Positions 16,720 through 25,461 of a stretch of 64,000 bases of DNA are shown here, in pieces. The DNA is from Actinomadura rupiterrae (GTDB lineage Bacteria; Actinomycetota; Actinomycetes; Streptosporangiales; Streptosporangiaceae), in the NCBI RefSeq assembly GCF_024172125.1, contig NZ_JAMZEA010000001.1, forward strand, positions 124,001-188,000, in the 5' to 3' direction. Below the pieces are notes generated by a model that saw only the letters and a program-made list of their open reading frames with translations, ran no database searches and was not told where the DNA came from. Positions within the stretch are counted from its first letter, which is position 1; every line of letters begins with the position of its first letter. The position numbers were made by a program, and so were the translations under genes.

Positions 16720-18254
16720 GCGCAGTGATGTTCCGCCAGGTCAGAGCCGAGTGGACGAAGCTGCGGTCGGTCCGCCGCTGGACGCTGACGCTGCTGGCGG
16801 CCGTGGTCGTGACCGTGCTGGTGTCGATGCTCGGCGCGTCCGGCGGCCAGGTCAGCCACATCGGCGGCCCGGACGACCAGCCGCCGATGGGACCCGAGGG
16901 GAAGCGCGTCCGGGACGCCTTCCAGTTCGTCCACCAGGAGATGCGTGGGGACGGGTCGGTCACCGCGCACCTGGCGTCGCTGACCAGCAAGGTCGACGGC
17001 GTGAAGCCGACCGAGGCCGAGCCGTGGGCGAAGGCCGGGATCATGGTGAAGGGCAGCACGAAGCCCGGCGCGTCCTTTGTCGCGCTGCTCGCGACGCACG
17101 GGCACGGCACCCGGTTGCAGCACGACTTCCTGCACGACAAGAGCGTCCGGTCGGGGTCGTGGCTGCGGCTGACGCGGTCCGGCTCGACGTTCACCGCGTA
17201 TATCTCCGACGACGGGACGAACTGGACGAAGGCGGGCAGCGTGAAGGCGCGCAGCATGCCGGAGACGGCCCAGGTCGGGGTGTACGCGGCGTCCCCGCTG
17301 CATACCGAGATGGAGCGCCGGTTCGGCTCGACCAGCATCAGCGACGTCCCCGCGCACGCGGTCGGCGTCTTCGACCACGTAACGGTCGGCGCGGGATCCG
17401 GGGCAGGCGTCGGCGCGGGTTCCGGGGCGGGCGTCGGCGCGGGGTCCGGCGCTTGGACGAAGACGAAGGTGGGCGAAGGGCCCGTCCTTCCGCCCGGCGA
17501 GGGCCCGCCGTCGCAGGTGCAGGACGGCTCGTCCATCACGGACGGGACGATCACCGTGACCGGCTCGGGCGAGATCGGCCCGCTGCCTCGCGGCATGGAC
17601 CTGGTGCAGCGCAGCATGCAGGGCGTGCTGGTCGGGCTGCTGGTCATGGTCGCCGTCGGCGCGCTGTACATGACGTCCGAGTTCCGGCACGGGCTCGTCC
17701 GGACGACGTTCACGACCGCGCCGCGCCGCGGCGGGATGCTCGCGGCGAAGTCGCTCGTGCTCGGCGCGACGGTGTTCGTCCTGTCGGCGGTCGGGCTGGT
17801 CATCGCGTTCCCGCTGGCCCAGTCGCGGATGCGCGCGTCCGGGTTCAAGCCGCCGGGGTTCCCGAAGTGGAGCCTGACCGATCCGGCGGTGCTGCGCGCG
17901 ATCGTCGGCTCGGCCCTGCTGGTCGCGCTGGTCGCCGTCCTCGCGCTCGCGTTCGGGGCGATCTTCCGGCACAGCGCGGCGGCGATCGCGGTGGTGCTGG
18001 CCATCGTCCTGGTCCCGCAGATCCTCGCGTCCGCGCTGCCGCTCGGGGCGTCCCGCCTGCTGCTGAGCGTCACGCCGGCCGCCGGGTTCGCCGTCCAGCA
18101 GACCGGGAAGAGCTACTCGTTCGCGCCGGAGCCCTGCATGCCCGACGACGGCTGCTACCCGCTCGCGCCGTGGACGAGCCTGCTCGTCCCGGGCCTGTAC
18201 CTCGCGGTCGCGCTGCTGCTGGCCTGGTGGGCGCTGCGCCGGAGGGACGCGTGA
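16716..18254 (+). CDS. ABC permease with a large extracytoplasmic lectin-like insertion
   Basis: 512 aa, about twice the size of its partner. The first membrane helix (about 20-38) follows the ABC-2 opening RAEWTKLRSVRRW. An extracellular domain then spans about 55-215; its features (KAGIMVKGSTKPGA, GSWLRLTRSGSTFTAYISDD, GTNWTKAG) resemble DUF1349/concanavalin-like folds. A repeat linker of GAGSGAGV units (about 223-246) follows, then five or six further helices (from about 300). The insertion suggests recognition of a glycan or wall-linked ligand; this is inference. It shares GTGA with the next gene. Confidence 0.88.
   Translation: MSAVMFRQVRAEWTKLRSVRRWTLTLLAAVVVTVLVSMLGASGGQVSHIGGPDDQPPMGPEGKRVRDAFQFVHQEMRGDGSVTAHLASLTSKVDGVKPTEAEPWAKAGIMVKGSTKPGASFVALLATHGHGTRLQHDFLHDKSVRSGSWLRLTRSGSTFTAYISDDGTNWTKAGSVKARSMPETAQVGVYAASPLHTEMERRFGSTSISDVPAHAVGVFDHVTVGAGSGAGVGAGSGAGVGAGSGAWTKTKVGEGPVLPPGEGPPSQVQDGSSITDGTITVTGSGEIGPLPRGMDLVQRSMQGVLVGLLVMVAVGALYMTSEFRHGLVRTTFTTAPRRGGMLAAKSLVLGATVFVLSAVGLVIAFPLAQSRMRASGFKPPGFPKWSLTDPAVLRAIVGSALLVALVAVLALAFGAIFRHSAAAIAVVLAIVLVPQILASALPLGASRLLLSVTPAAGFAVQQTGKSYSFAPEPCMPDDGCYPLAPWTSLLVPGLYLAVALLLAWWALRRRDA
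17385..17453. repeat. Three tandem 24-bp repeats inside the large permease gene
   Basis: Units begin at 17385, 17409 and 17433 with GTCGGCGCGG; the third is cut short. They encode a VGAGSGAG linker between the extracellular domain and the later membrane helices. Confidence 0.85.
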
Positions 18255-19003
18255 GGCGCGAGCTGCACGCGGAGTGGACCAAGCTCCGCACGGTCGGCAG
18301 CACGGCCTGGCTGCTGGCGGCGACGTCCGCGCTGACCGTCCTGGTCGGGGTGCTGGTGATGGCCGGCGTCCACGGCTCGGACGGCCCGCAGGACCTGCCG
18401 AAACTCGCGCTGGGCGGCGTCCAGTACGGGCAGGTGACCATGGTCGTCCTCGCCTGCCTCGCAGTCGGGGCCGAGTACGGGACGGGCACGATCGGCCCGA
18501 CGCTGGTCGCCATGCCGAACCGGTTCCGCGTCTTCGCCGCGAAGACCCTGGTGGTGGCCGCCGCGGCGGCCGCCGTCGGGGCTCTCGGCACGGCGGCATC
18601 ACTCGTGATCGGACGCCTGGTCATGTCGTCCGACGGCCTCCCGCCGCTGCCACTGTCGGACGGCCCGACCCTGCGTGCCGCGCTCGGAACCGTCCTCTAC
18701 CTAGCGCTCGTCGCGCTGCTCAGCCTCGGCCTGGCGACGGCGCTGCGGGACTCGGGCGTCGCGGTCATCACGGTGCTGAGCATCCTGTACGCGATGCCGA
18801 TCGCGACGCGGCTGGTCTCGTCCGAGCACTGGAAGCGGCGCCTGGAGAAGTACGCCCCGATGAAGGCCGGCCTCTCCATCCAGTCAACGAAGAACCTGGC
18901 CGCACTACCCCTCTCCCCCTGGCACGGCCTGGGCATCCTGGCCCTGTACGCCACCGCCTGCCTGGCGTTGGGCTTCGCCCTGTTCCGCCTGCGCGACGCG
19001 TAG
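18251..19003 (+). CDS. ABC-2 type permease subunit
   Basis: 250 aa from the GTG at 18251, which overlaps the preceding stop (GTGA). It opens with RRELHAEWTKLRTVGSTAWL, the same motif as the larger permease, so the two are homologous halves of the transporter. Six membrane helices are predicted; VGAEYGTGTIGPTLVAMPNR is the typical ABC-2 coupling segment. It lacks the extracellular insertion of its partner. Last gene of the three-gene operon. Confidence 0.92.
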   Translation: MRRELHAEWTKLRTVGSTAWLLAATSALTVLVGVLVMAGVHGSDGPQDLPKLALGGVQYGQVTMVVLACLAVGAEYGTGTIGPTLVAMPNRFRVFAAKTLVVAAAAAAVGALGTAASLVIGRLVMSSDGLPPLPLSDGPTLRAALGTVLYLALVALLSLGLATALRDSGVAVITVLSILYAMPIATRLVSSEHWKRRLEKYAPMKAGLSIQSTKNLAALPLSPWHGLGILALYATACLALGFALFRLRDA

Positions 19004-19087
19004 GCCCCGATTTCGGGATCTTCCCTCACGGAGCGCAACACACCACTACGCTGACGCTCTTTACGCTCCCGAAAATTGGACGAAACG

Positions 19088-20035
19088 ATGCTTCAGACCG
19101 TGGCGGGCGGCCGCTACTGGTGCGCCCTGGTCGTCAAGGCGAGCAGCGAGGTGGACGACGCGCTGCTCGCCGCCATCGCCGACGCGACGGACCTCACGTT
19201 CGAGTACTACGGCAACGGCGGTTTCGGCGGCGAGACGCTCGCCGACGTCTACAAGGCGGACGAGAACCTCCTCATGGAGGTGGAGTGCGACGAGGTCGGC
19301 GTCAAGGCCCTGCTCATCCGCGCGGACACCACCGAGAACGCGGTCGCGATCCGCGCGGTCATCGGCGATTCGATGTCGGCGTGGAGCGAGCAGATGCTCC
19401 GCGCCCAACTGGAGGACACGTTCGCCGAATCTCCGCAGGCCCTCGTCGCGCTGCTGATGGCGACGGGCGGAGCCCAGCCGGACGAGGCGACCCTCGCCCT
19501 GCTCCAACGCGCCGCCGAGCACGACCGGGCTGAGGTCCGCCACTACGCCGAGTACGCCGCCCAGGTCGCCGCCGAACTCGTCCACCCGCCGGTCGTCATG
19601 CACGAGACCGAGGCGGAGCGCGAGCTGGACTGGGCCCTGCGCCCTTCCTCGCCGGTGCCGGGCGACGAGCGCTGGGTGACGGTCCGCGCGGGCGTTCCCG
19701 AGCGCGCCGTCCCGAGGCCCGTGACCTGGCTCAAGACCCCGCTGGAGGACGACGAGCCGGCGGGGTTCTGGGCGTACACCGCGAACTGGAACCTCGCCGT
19801 CCTGCACGACCGCGAGAACGCGGCCTGGCGCGAGATCATCTACACGCCCCGCGACGGCCGGACGGCCCTCCACGTCGTCCAGCACGAGGCGCTGGGCCCG
19901 TCCGTCCACCTGGCCGTCCACGGCGACCTGGCCGAGGAGACCGCCGCCAAGCTCGCCGAAGACCTCAACGCCGAGATCCTCTCGTCCGCGCCGGACGGGC
20001 TCCCCCGGACCGCCTCAGCCGAGCCGGGGGCGTAG
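19088..20035 (+). CDS. Hypothetical acidic cytoplasmic protein
   Basis: 315 aa from ATG 19088 (TTG 19076 in frame). No signal or membrane segment. Rich in Glu, Asp and Ala; the middle (about 125-180, TLALLQRAAEHDRAEVRHYA) looks helical and could be HEAT-like, with beta-rich parts on either side. I do not recognise a family. It has its own start region after the ABC operon and overlaps the next, opposite-strand gene by 21 bp at its 3' end. Confidence 0.75.
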   Translation: MLQTVAGGRYWCALVVKASSEVDDALLAAIADATDLTFEYYGNGGFGGETLADVYKADENLLMEVECDEVGVKALLIRADTTENAVAIRAVIGDSMSAWSEQMLRAQLEDTFAESPQALVALLMATGGAQPDEATLALLQRAAEHDRAEVRHYAEYAAQVAAELVHPPVVMHETEAERELDWALRPSSPVPGDERWVTVRAGVPERAVPRPVTWLKTPLEDDEPAGFWAYTANWNLAVLHDRENAAWREIIYTPRDGRTALHVVQHEALGPSVHLAVHGDLAEETAAKLAEDLNAEILSSAPDGLPRTASAEPGA

Positions 20036-20938
20036 CAGCCGCGCCACGTCGTGGGCGCGGCTGAGCGGGGACCAGGTGTCGCCGGGCTTCCAGTCTTCGG
20101 CGTTCCAGACGTCCGACATGACGGCTTTGACGAAGCCCCAGGCGATCACGCGGTCGAGCGGGATCCCGCTTTCGTCGGCCGCCTGCTCGATCCGGGCCGG
20201 GACGAGCGCGGTGAGCGCTTCATCGCGGTCGTCCGGCACCGGATTGAACAGGAAGCTGCCGACGTCGTAGCCGGGATCGCCGACCAGCCCATGCGGGTCG
20301 ATGGCAAGCCACGGCTCGCGCGTAGCCCTGAGCACATTGTCATGATGCAGATCGCCATGCAGAACGACCCGCTCGGCGGCGTCCGCGCACAACTCCCGCA
20401 TCAGCCCACCCGCCCGAACAACGAAGTCAAGCGGCATCGGCCCACTGTCCCCGAGCCGGGCCGCGTACTTGTCGAACGCCTTCGCTTGCGTGATCACGTC
20501 CGGCAGCGGGCAACCGTCCGGCACCGGGGCATGAAGCCGTCGCATCACCTCAACCAGCATGGACGTGGCCTGCGTATCTCGCCTGGGAACGAGATCACGC
20601 AACCGTTCACCAGGGCTGGAGCGTTCCAGCAAGAGCGCGCCGCGCGCCAGATCAGACCGCAGGAGGCGGACGGCCCCACGCCCGTCGAACGCTTGGAGCG
20701 CAGGCACCTCGTTCGTGATCGACTCCGCATGCGGAAGCCCGAGCTTGAGCACGGCAAGCGTGCCATCTTCGCAGGTCACCCGCGCCACGTAGTGGTACGA
20801 AAGCTCATACGGCTCGCCCACCACGAGCCGCCACTCACGAGCAACACCTTCAAGAACGCCAGGCAGATCGTCGAGCCAGCGCCGCCCCTCCGCGCCCCAG
20901 ACCCCCACGACGTTCCTGGTCAGCTCCCGCGTGATCAC
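20015..20938 (-). CDS. Aminoglycoside phosphotransferase-family kinase (APH(6)/streptomycin kinase-like)
   Basis: 307 aa. The kinase-like catalytic loop is VVLHGDLHHDNVL (H194, D196, N201) and the metal-binding motif is AIDPHGLVGDPGYD (D214), both as in APH(6) streptomycin kinases. K65 in LAVLKLG fits the nucleotide-binding Lys. APH-fold enzymes phosphorylate antibiotics, hydroxyurea or metabolites; resistance is possible but not shown. The start is GTG 20938 with a weak ribosome site. Its 3' end overlaps the preceding gene tail to tail. Confidence 0.88.
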   Translation of the reverse strand: MITRELTRNVVGVWGAEGRRWLDDLPGVLEGVAREWRLVVGEPYELSYHYVARVTCEDGTLAVLKLGLPHAESITNEVPALQAFDGRGAVRLLRSDLARGALLLERSSPGERLRDLVPRRDTQATSMLVEVMRRLHAPVPDGCPLPDVITQAKAFDKYAARLGDSGPMPLDFVVRAGGLMRELCADAAERVVLHGDLHHDNVLRATREPWLAIDPHGLVGDPGYDVGSFLFNPVPDDRDEALTALVPARIEQAADESGIPLDRVIAWGFVKAVMSDVWNAEDWKPGDTWSPLSRAHDVARLLRPRLG

Positions 20939-20956
20939 CCTTCGGACGATAAACGC

Positions 20957-21457
20957 TCAGGACACCAGGCCGACCTTCGTCAACGCGTACCGCCGAGCAT
21001 CGAACTCGGCCAGCTCACGCGCCGGATCTTCGGTCTCCTTCCAAACCCGGTCTGGATGCAGCTTGCCTTGGGCGTGCAGGGCGAGTTCGAGCAGCCGGTA
21101 GTTGTCGACCTGCTCGTCAAAGTCGCTGAGCGCCCGCTGCGCCGCCCGCTCTGCCTTCTTCCACTTGCCGCGCGCGAGCCAGGCCACGGCTTCGACCTCG
21201 CACGCCTCCCACGAGACGGCCCCGCCGTAAGCCGGCCCGGAGGACGCCGCCATCGCCGCGCTCCGCGCCCGGTTCCCGGCCTCGGCCGCCTTGACCGCGT
21301 CGTCGTACCGCCCGTCCGCGACGAGCAGCCACGCCGCTCTGATCTGCAAGTTCATGCGCCGCAGATGCGACTGGAGATCCGGCTCGGGCGTGGCCTCCTC
21401 CTCGGACAGCTCCCCCAGCACCCGCTCCAGCTCGCCCCGCACGTCCATGGCGTCCAC
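20957..21457 (-). CDS. Hypothetical helical protein, TPR-like
   Basis: 166 aa. The sequence is almost entirely helical with repeated Ala/Leu/Tyr patterns reminiscent of TPR hairpins (AAWLLVADGRYDDAVKAAEA; AWLARGKWKKAERAAQRALS). GTG 21457 is preceded by GGGGAGG; ATG 21448 is an alternative. It lies 18 bp upstream of the APH-like gene on the same strand, so they are probably one operon. A binding or scaffold role is plausible but not demonstrated. Confidence 0.72.
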   Translation of the reverse strand: MDAMDVRGELERVLGELSEEEATPEPDLQSHLRRMNLQIRAAWLLVADGRYDDAVKAAEAGNRARSAAMAASSGPAYGGAVSWEACEVEAVAWLARGKWKKAERAAQRALSDFDEQVDNYRLLELALHAQGKLHPDRVWKETEDPARELAEFDARRYALTKVGLVS

Positions 21458-21534
21458 CCGGCCTCCCCACCTCGCCTAAGCCGGATCTTCCGCCACACCC
21501 CGGAGGCTGATCAACTCCTGCGACAATCCCACCC

Positions 21535-21975
21535 ATGCCGCTCGCGAAGATCACCCTCGCTTCCGGCCGCCTGATCGCCCTGGACGACCTGAGGATCTCC
21601 ACGACCTACGGCGGCCTGCTGGAGGGCTATCCCAACCCGGGCATGAACGACCGCCTGCTGGCGCACCTGGCGAAGCGCCGCGAATCCCCGTACCAGACGT
21701 CCCCCGTCCACCTGATCGACCCGCCGCGCCGACGCCGCGACGAGTCCTCGACCCGCCGCATGCCCTTCGGCCCGTTCGAAGAACTCCCCGCCCTCTACTG
21801 CCGCGGCTCGTTCACCTCGGACCGCATAGACGAGACCCTCGAAAAAGTGCTGCACCGCTCGTGGCTGGAGGTCGTCTGGTTCCAGGACGACCTGACCGTC
21901 CCGGTAGCCGACTTCGTCACAGCAGCAGTGGCCGACCTGCCCTGGAACACCCTGGCCGAAGACCACGAACTCTGA
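21535..21975 (+). CDS. Hypothetical protein
   Basis: 146 aa, not recognised. ATG 21535; no clear ribosome site, so it may be leaderless. The N-terminal strand-rich section (LAKITLASGRLIALDDLRIS) is followed by a charged loop and the C-terminal DRIDETLEKVLHRSWLEVVW. No membrane segment or signal. Such small single genes next to unknown proteins sometimes encode immunity proteins, but no toxin gene is adjacent, so I assign no role. Confidence 0.7.
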   Translation: MPLAKITLASGRLIALDDLRISTTYGGLLEGYPNPGMNDRLLAHLAKRRESPYQTSPVHLIDPPRRRRDESSTRRMPFGPFEELPALYCRGSFTSDRIDETLEKVLHRSWLEVVWFQDDLTVPVADFVTAAVADLPWNTLAEDHEL

Positions 21976-22016
21976 CCCGGGGGTGGGCGACCACAGCCGC
22001 CCACCACAAGTCGACT

Positions 22017-22928
22017 TCAGTCGAACAGCTCCTCGGCCCTTTCGGCTTCCAGGGCGCGCTGGAACCAGCGCTCCGCCTGTTCGAGGTCGGTACAGGCGTC
22101 CGCACGGGTCCACATGTCCGGAGTGACCTTGATGCCGCGGTGCTCCAAGATCTGGAGCGCCCCGTGCGCCTTGCCCTTGGCCTCGCCGCGGGCCTCGCCG
22201 CGAGCCTCACCGCGCGCTTCGCCCCGGGCCTCGCCGCGGGCCTCAAGGGTGCGCTTGAAGTCGTTGATGACCTCGTTGTCGGTGGTCATGCTCAAGACAA
22301 CCTCCAGGTTGCTTTTCGCCGCGCCTTTGACCATCTCGTACGCGTAATCAATGTATCGCACTGCGTAGGCGGGGTTTCCGATGTCGGCCAGCCCCTGGAC
22401 GAAGCGTTCGCAGGTGCCGGGCACGTGGCCGTGGGCCATGACGGACAGGCACGCCAGGGCCGGGTGGTCGGTGACCTGGCGAGCGGTCTTGATCTGGGGG
22501 ATCTGGTTGGGGCCGACGATGCAGAGCTTCAGGGAGAGGGTGAGGGCTCCGCTTCTGACGACCACCTCTCTCGGGAAGGCGTCCGCCTTGGCGTCGGGGG
22601 TGAAGATCACCACATGGATGCCCTCAGAGGCCTTGAAGTGGTAGAGCCACCAGGCGACCGCATATTCGACGCAGCGCCGGAGCTTCGCGTCGGACAGTTC
22701 GGTCTCGATCTCGTTGATGACGAGACAGGCGGGCGCCTGTGCCTGGCCCCGGAATATGAGGACGTCACTGTGGAGGTCGCGGGACGGCCGAGTGTTGATC
22801 TCGTTGTCGCCGACCTTCCAGGACGTGTCGTCGAATTCGGTTCCCATGAACGTGGCCAGTGCCCAACCGGCCAGTTCGGGGTGGGCATGGAGGACGGTTC
22901 TGAGGCCGTCGTGTCGTGATACGGGCAT
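22017..22928 (-). CDS. PD-(D/E)XK-like (Rpn/transposase-nuclease family) protein with EARG repeats
   Basis: 303 aa. The N-terminal part has the spacing of a PD-(D/E)XK nuclease core: SDVLIFR (D55) and ACLVINEIETE (E73, E75), with predicted alpha-beta structure. This pattern is seen in Rpn-like proteins and in an actinobacterial family annotated as hypothetical. Five EARG units (about 229-248) lie before a C-terminal helical cap. The usual catalytic Lys is not obvious, so nuclease activity is uncertain. Copies of this family are scattered in actinomycete genomes; no transposon ends are visible here. Confidence 0.65.
   Translation of the reverse strand: MPVSRHDGLRTVLHAHPELAGWALATFMGTEFDDTSWKVGDNEINTRPSRDLHSDVLIFRGQAQAPACLVINEIETELSDAKLRRCVEYAVAWWLYHFKASEGIHVVIFTPDAKADAFPREVVVRSGALTLSLKLCIVGPNQIPQIKTARQVTDHPALACLSVMAHGHVPGTCERFVQGLADIGNPAYAVRYIDYAYEMVKGAAKSNLEVVLSMTTDNEVINDFKRTLEARGEARGEARGEARGEARGEAKGKAHGALQILEHRGIKVTPDMWTRADACTDLEQAERWFQRALEAERAEELFD
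22185..22244. repeat. Five tandem 12-bp repeats within the PD-(D/E)XK-like gene
   Basis: Twelve-bp units (GCCTCGCCGCGG-like on the plus strand) encode five successive EARG tetrapeptides. A repeat of this type is prone to length variation by slippage. Confidence 0.85.
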
Positions 22929-23023
22929 GTCACGGGACGCTATCGAACGTTACTGACAGTGGCGAACGGGGTGTCCGGTGACTCGCGGGGTGTTGTCGGA
23001 GAAGGTGGGATTTGGCGGCTGAG

Positions 23024-23045
23024 GTGTGGCCGGATCCGGCCACAC
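23024..23045. promoter_or_regulatory. 22-bp perfect palindrome upstream of the SRPBCC pair
   Basis: GTGTGGCCGGA is followed directly by its reverse complement, with no spacer. It lies in the 272-bp gap (22929-23200) between the divergent PD-(D/E)XK-like and SRPBCC genes. With no loop it suits a dimeric protein site better than a terminator. I see nothing else in this gap apart from an A/T-rich patch near 22940. Confidence 0.45.
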
Positions 23046-23200
23046 GGGCACTGACCAGCGGGAATCAGGTGGGTTGGGACGCGGGTTATGGGACGTCCTC
23101 AACCCGCCGGAGGGGCTCGGTCAACCTCGCTTCCTGTTTTGTCCGGACTTGCTCGGGTAGCCAGCGCCGTAACCCAGACGGACGACGGAGTGGCGGAGAG

Positions 23201-24004
23201 ATGAGGTTCAGGAGCGGGGCGATCGCCGGGGCGGCGGCAGGGGCCGCGGGCTACCTGGGCGGACGCGCGGCATGGCACCGGCTCCGGGGACGCGCCGCCG
23301 CGAAGTACGAGGCGATGCTCGAACGCGGCGTCCGCACGCTTACCGACAAGGCCGAGCACGGCGGGCCGCTGGTCAAGGGCGCGTTGGCCGGGGTGAAGGC
23401 CCTGGCCGAGGGGAAGTCGCCGGTCCGCGCCGTGCTGAGCGCGGGCTGGACCGCGGTCAAGGCCGTCCTCGCGAGGATCTTCGGCGGACGGAGGCGGCCG
23501 AAGCTCGTCAACATCGTCGAGGAGATCGACGTCGGCGCGCCGCGCGGGCTCGTCTACGACCAGTGGACGCGCTTCCAGGACTATCCGGACTTCATGAAGA
23601 AGGTCGTCAGCGTCGACCAGACCGGCAACGAGAAGCTGACGTGGAAGGCGAAGGTCTTCTGGTCGAGCCGGACGTGGGAGTCGACCATCGTCGAGCAGCT
23701 CCCCGACCGGCACATCGTCTGGCGTTCGAAGGGCCCCAAGGGCCACGTCGACGGGACGGTCAGCTTCCACGAACTCGACCCCGAGTTGACGCGCGTCCTG
23801 CTCGTCCTGGAATACCACCCGAAGGGGTTGTTCGAGCGGACCGGGAACCTGTGGCGCGCGCAGGGGCGGCGCGCACGGCTGGAGCTGAAGCTGTTCCGCC
23901 GCCACGTGATGACCCGGGCCCTCACACATCCGGACGAGGTCGAAGGCCGGCGCGGCGAGATCCGCGAGGCCGAGGTCGTCCGGGACCATCCATCCGCATC
24001 GTGA
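23201..24004 (+). CDS. SRPBCC-family (START-like) protein with N-terminal hydrophobic segment
   Basis: 267 aa. ATG 23201 with GGAG just upstream; a longer open frame to 23012 lacks support. The N-terminus has a Gly/Ala-rich hydrophobic stretch (AIAGAAAGAAGYLGGRAA), possibly a membrane anchor. The C-terminal half is an SRPBCC ligand-binding fold of the cyclase/dehydrase type, starting VNIVEEIDVGAPRGLVYDQW with the typical W(T)xF.D.P.F helix. It is paralogous to the next gene (20-bp gap). SRPBCC proteins bind lipids or polyketides; the ligand here is unknown. Confidence 0.88.
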   Translation: MRFRSGAIAGAAAGAAGYLGGRAAWHRLRGRAAAKYEAMLERGVRTLTDKAEHGGPLVKGALAGVKALAEGKSPVRAVLSAGWTAVKAVLARIFGGRRRPKLVNIVEEIDVGAPRGLVYDQWTRFQDYPDFMKKVVSVDQTGNEKLTWKAKVFWSSRTWESTIVEQLPDRHIVWRSKGPKGHVDGTVSFHELDPELTRVLLVLEYHPKGLFERTGNLWRAQGRRARLELKLFRRHVMTRALTHPDEVEGRRGEIREAEVVRDHPSAS

Positions 24005-24023
24005 AGAGCGAGGTGTTCAGATC

Positions 24024-24968
24024 GTGAAGCTTCCGACTGACAAGATCACTCAACGGCTTCCGGGCCACAAGACGTCCCGTATCGGACGCGTGGCCAACAG
24101 CCTGCCGACGGACGCGCTCAAGAACGTCCCGGGCAAGCGCACCGTGGGGACGGCCGCCGGCGTCATCGTTGGCGCGGGCGCCGCAGTGGCGGCCACCAAG
24201 GCCGCGACCCGCCTGAACGGACGTCACAAGGACTCCGACGAGCAAACGGAATCCGCGAAGCCGAAGGCACAGGAGCAAACCGACCAGTCCGAGCAGAACG
24301 AGGACGGCAAGAAGGGCCTGTTCGGTCGCGGCAAGGGCGGCGCGGGCGGCGGCAAGAAGCCGAAGGTCGTCAACATCGTCGAGGAGATCGACATCGGCGC
24401 GCCGCGGCGCCTCGTCTACGACCAGTGGACGCGGTTCCAGGACTTCCCGAGCTTCACGAAGAAGGTCGTCGGCGTCGACCAGACCGACGACGAGAAGCTC
24501 CAGTGGAAGGCCAAGATCTTCTGGTCCACCCGGACCTGGGAGTCCACGATCATCGAGCAGCTCCCGGACAAGCGGATCGTGTGGCGGTCCAAGGGCGCCA
24601 AGGGCCACGTGGACGGCGCGGTCACGTTCCACCGCATCGCGCCGAACCTGACGCGCGTCCTGCTCGTCCTCGAATACCACCCGCAGGGCCTGTTCGAGCG
24701 CATCGGCAACCTGTGGCGCGCTCAGGGCCGCCGCGCCCGCCTCGAACTGAAGCACTTCCGCCGCCACGTCATGACGCAGTCGCTTACCAATCCGGAGGGC
24801 GTCGAGGGCTGGCGCGGCGAGATCCGCGACAGCGAGGTCGTGAAGTCCCACGAGGACGCCGTCGCCGAAGAGGAAAAGGCCGAAAAGGAATCCGGCGAGG
24901 ACCGCTACGAGGAGACCTTCACCCGCAGCAACAAAAAGAAGAAGGAACCCGCCACCCGCTCACGCTGA
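24024..24968 (+). CDS. SRPBCC-family protein, paralogue of the preceding gene
   Basis: 314 aa from GTG 24024 (GAGG about ten bases upstream). The N-terminal basic region contains a short Gly/Ala/Val hydrophobic segment (about 42-60), followed by an acidic/Lys linker. The SRPBCC core (VNIVEEIDIGAPRRLVYDQW onward) is nearly identical in order and motifs to the previous protein. The C-terminus is a highly charged tail rich in Glu and Lys. Tandem duplication is evident: the cores align almost residue for residue while the N-terminal regions and the tail differ. Confidence 0.88.
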   Translation: MKLPTDKITQRLPGHKTSRIGRVANSLPTDALKNVPGKRTVGTAAGVIVGAGAAVAATKAATRLNGRHKDSDEQTESAKPKAQEQTDQSEQNEDGKKGLFGRGKGGAGGGKKPKVVNIVEEIDIGAPRRLVYDQWTRFQDFPSFTKKVVGVDQTDDEKLQWKAKIFWSTRTWESTIIEQLPDKRIVWRSKGAKGHVDGAVTFHRIAPNLTRVLLVLEYHPQGLFERIGNLWRAQGRRARLELKHFRRHVMTQSLTNPEGVEGWRGEIRDSEVVKSHEDAVAEEEKAEKESGEDRYEETFTRSNKKKKEPATRSR

Positions 24969-24981
24969 CTGCCCTTGCCGC

Positions 24982-25398
24982 TCAGTGGCAGGTGTCCGAG
25001 GTTCCGACCAGGGCGAAGTGGAGGTGGGTGGAGGCTGCGAGCCAGTGGCCCCAGCACACGTCGTTGCCGGACGCCAGGTCGTGAAGGGCCCGGCCGAACC
25101 TGACCACGTCCGGAACGGCCTCGGCCTCGCGTCCGACCTGGGCTTTGATCGGGTCCCACTGCGCGCGCAACCAGGCGAGTCCATCGTCCGGCGTCCTCGC
25201 CACATGCCGGATCGTGCGCGGCGGCTTCCGCAGCCAGTCCCGGATCACCTTCGGAGCATGCTCGGTGGTCAGGTCCCGCCGCGCCGCCTCGTTCCCGTAG
25301 GTCTCGCCGTCCATCCGGGACGAGTGGCAGTGCCAGTGCAGCCCGCGCTTCTTCCAGACCATGGATGAGGCATCGCGCCAGTACTCGTGATCGAACAT
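24982..25398 (-). CDS. Hypothetical protein
   Basis: 138 aa from ATG 25398 (MFDHEYWRD), chosen because of the G-rich GGGGGG site upstream; the frame stays open to 25510. It contains a His-rich motif (GLHWHCHSSR), several Trp, and Cys residues near the C-terminus, which could bind metal. No signal or membrane segment. No family recognised. It sits just downstream of the DUF397 gene on the same strand, with a 63-bp gap, and may belong to that locus. Confidence 0.6.
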   Translation of the reverse strand: MFDHEYWRDASSMVWKKRGLHWHCHSSRMDGETYGNEAARRDLTTEHAPKVIRDWLRKPPRTIRHVARTPDDGLAWLRAQWDPIKAQVGREAEAVPDVVRFGRALHDLASGNDVCWGHWLAASTHLHFALVGTSDTCH

Positions 25399-25461
25399 GC
25401 CGCCCCCCGGATGGATTAGCCCGGTCCCGACATGGTTCGGGGCCGGGCCGTTGCCCAAGCC

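Noticed and set aside
16074..18602. An 842-codon minus-strand frame across the ABC operon
   Set aside because: Shadow of high-G+C coding DNA; the plus-strand genes carry Walker motifs and membrane helices, this frame carries none.
20015..20938. Proven streptomycin-resistance gene
   Set aside because: APH(6)-like motifs are present, but many family members act on other substrates; no supporting resistance context.
22017..22928. Insertion sequence or transposase
   Set aside because: The nuclease-like fold recalls some transposase-associated proteins, but no terminal inverted repeats or target duplication are visible.
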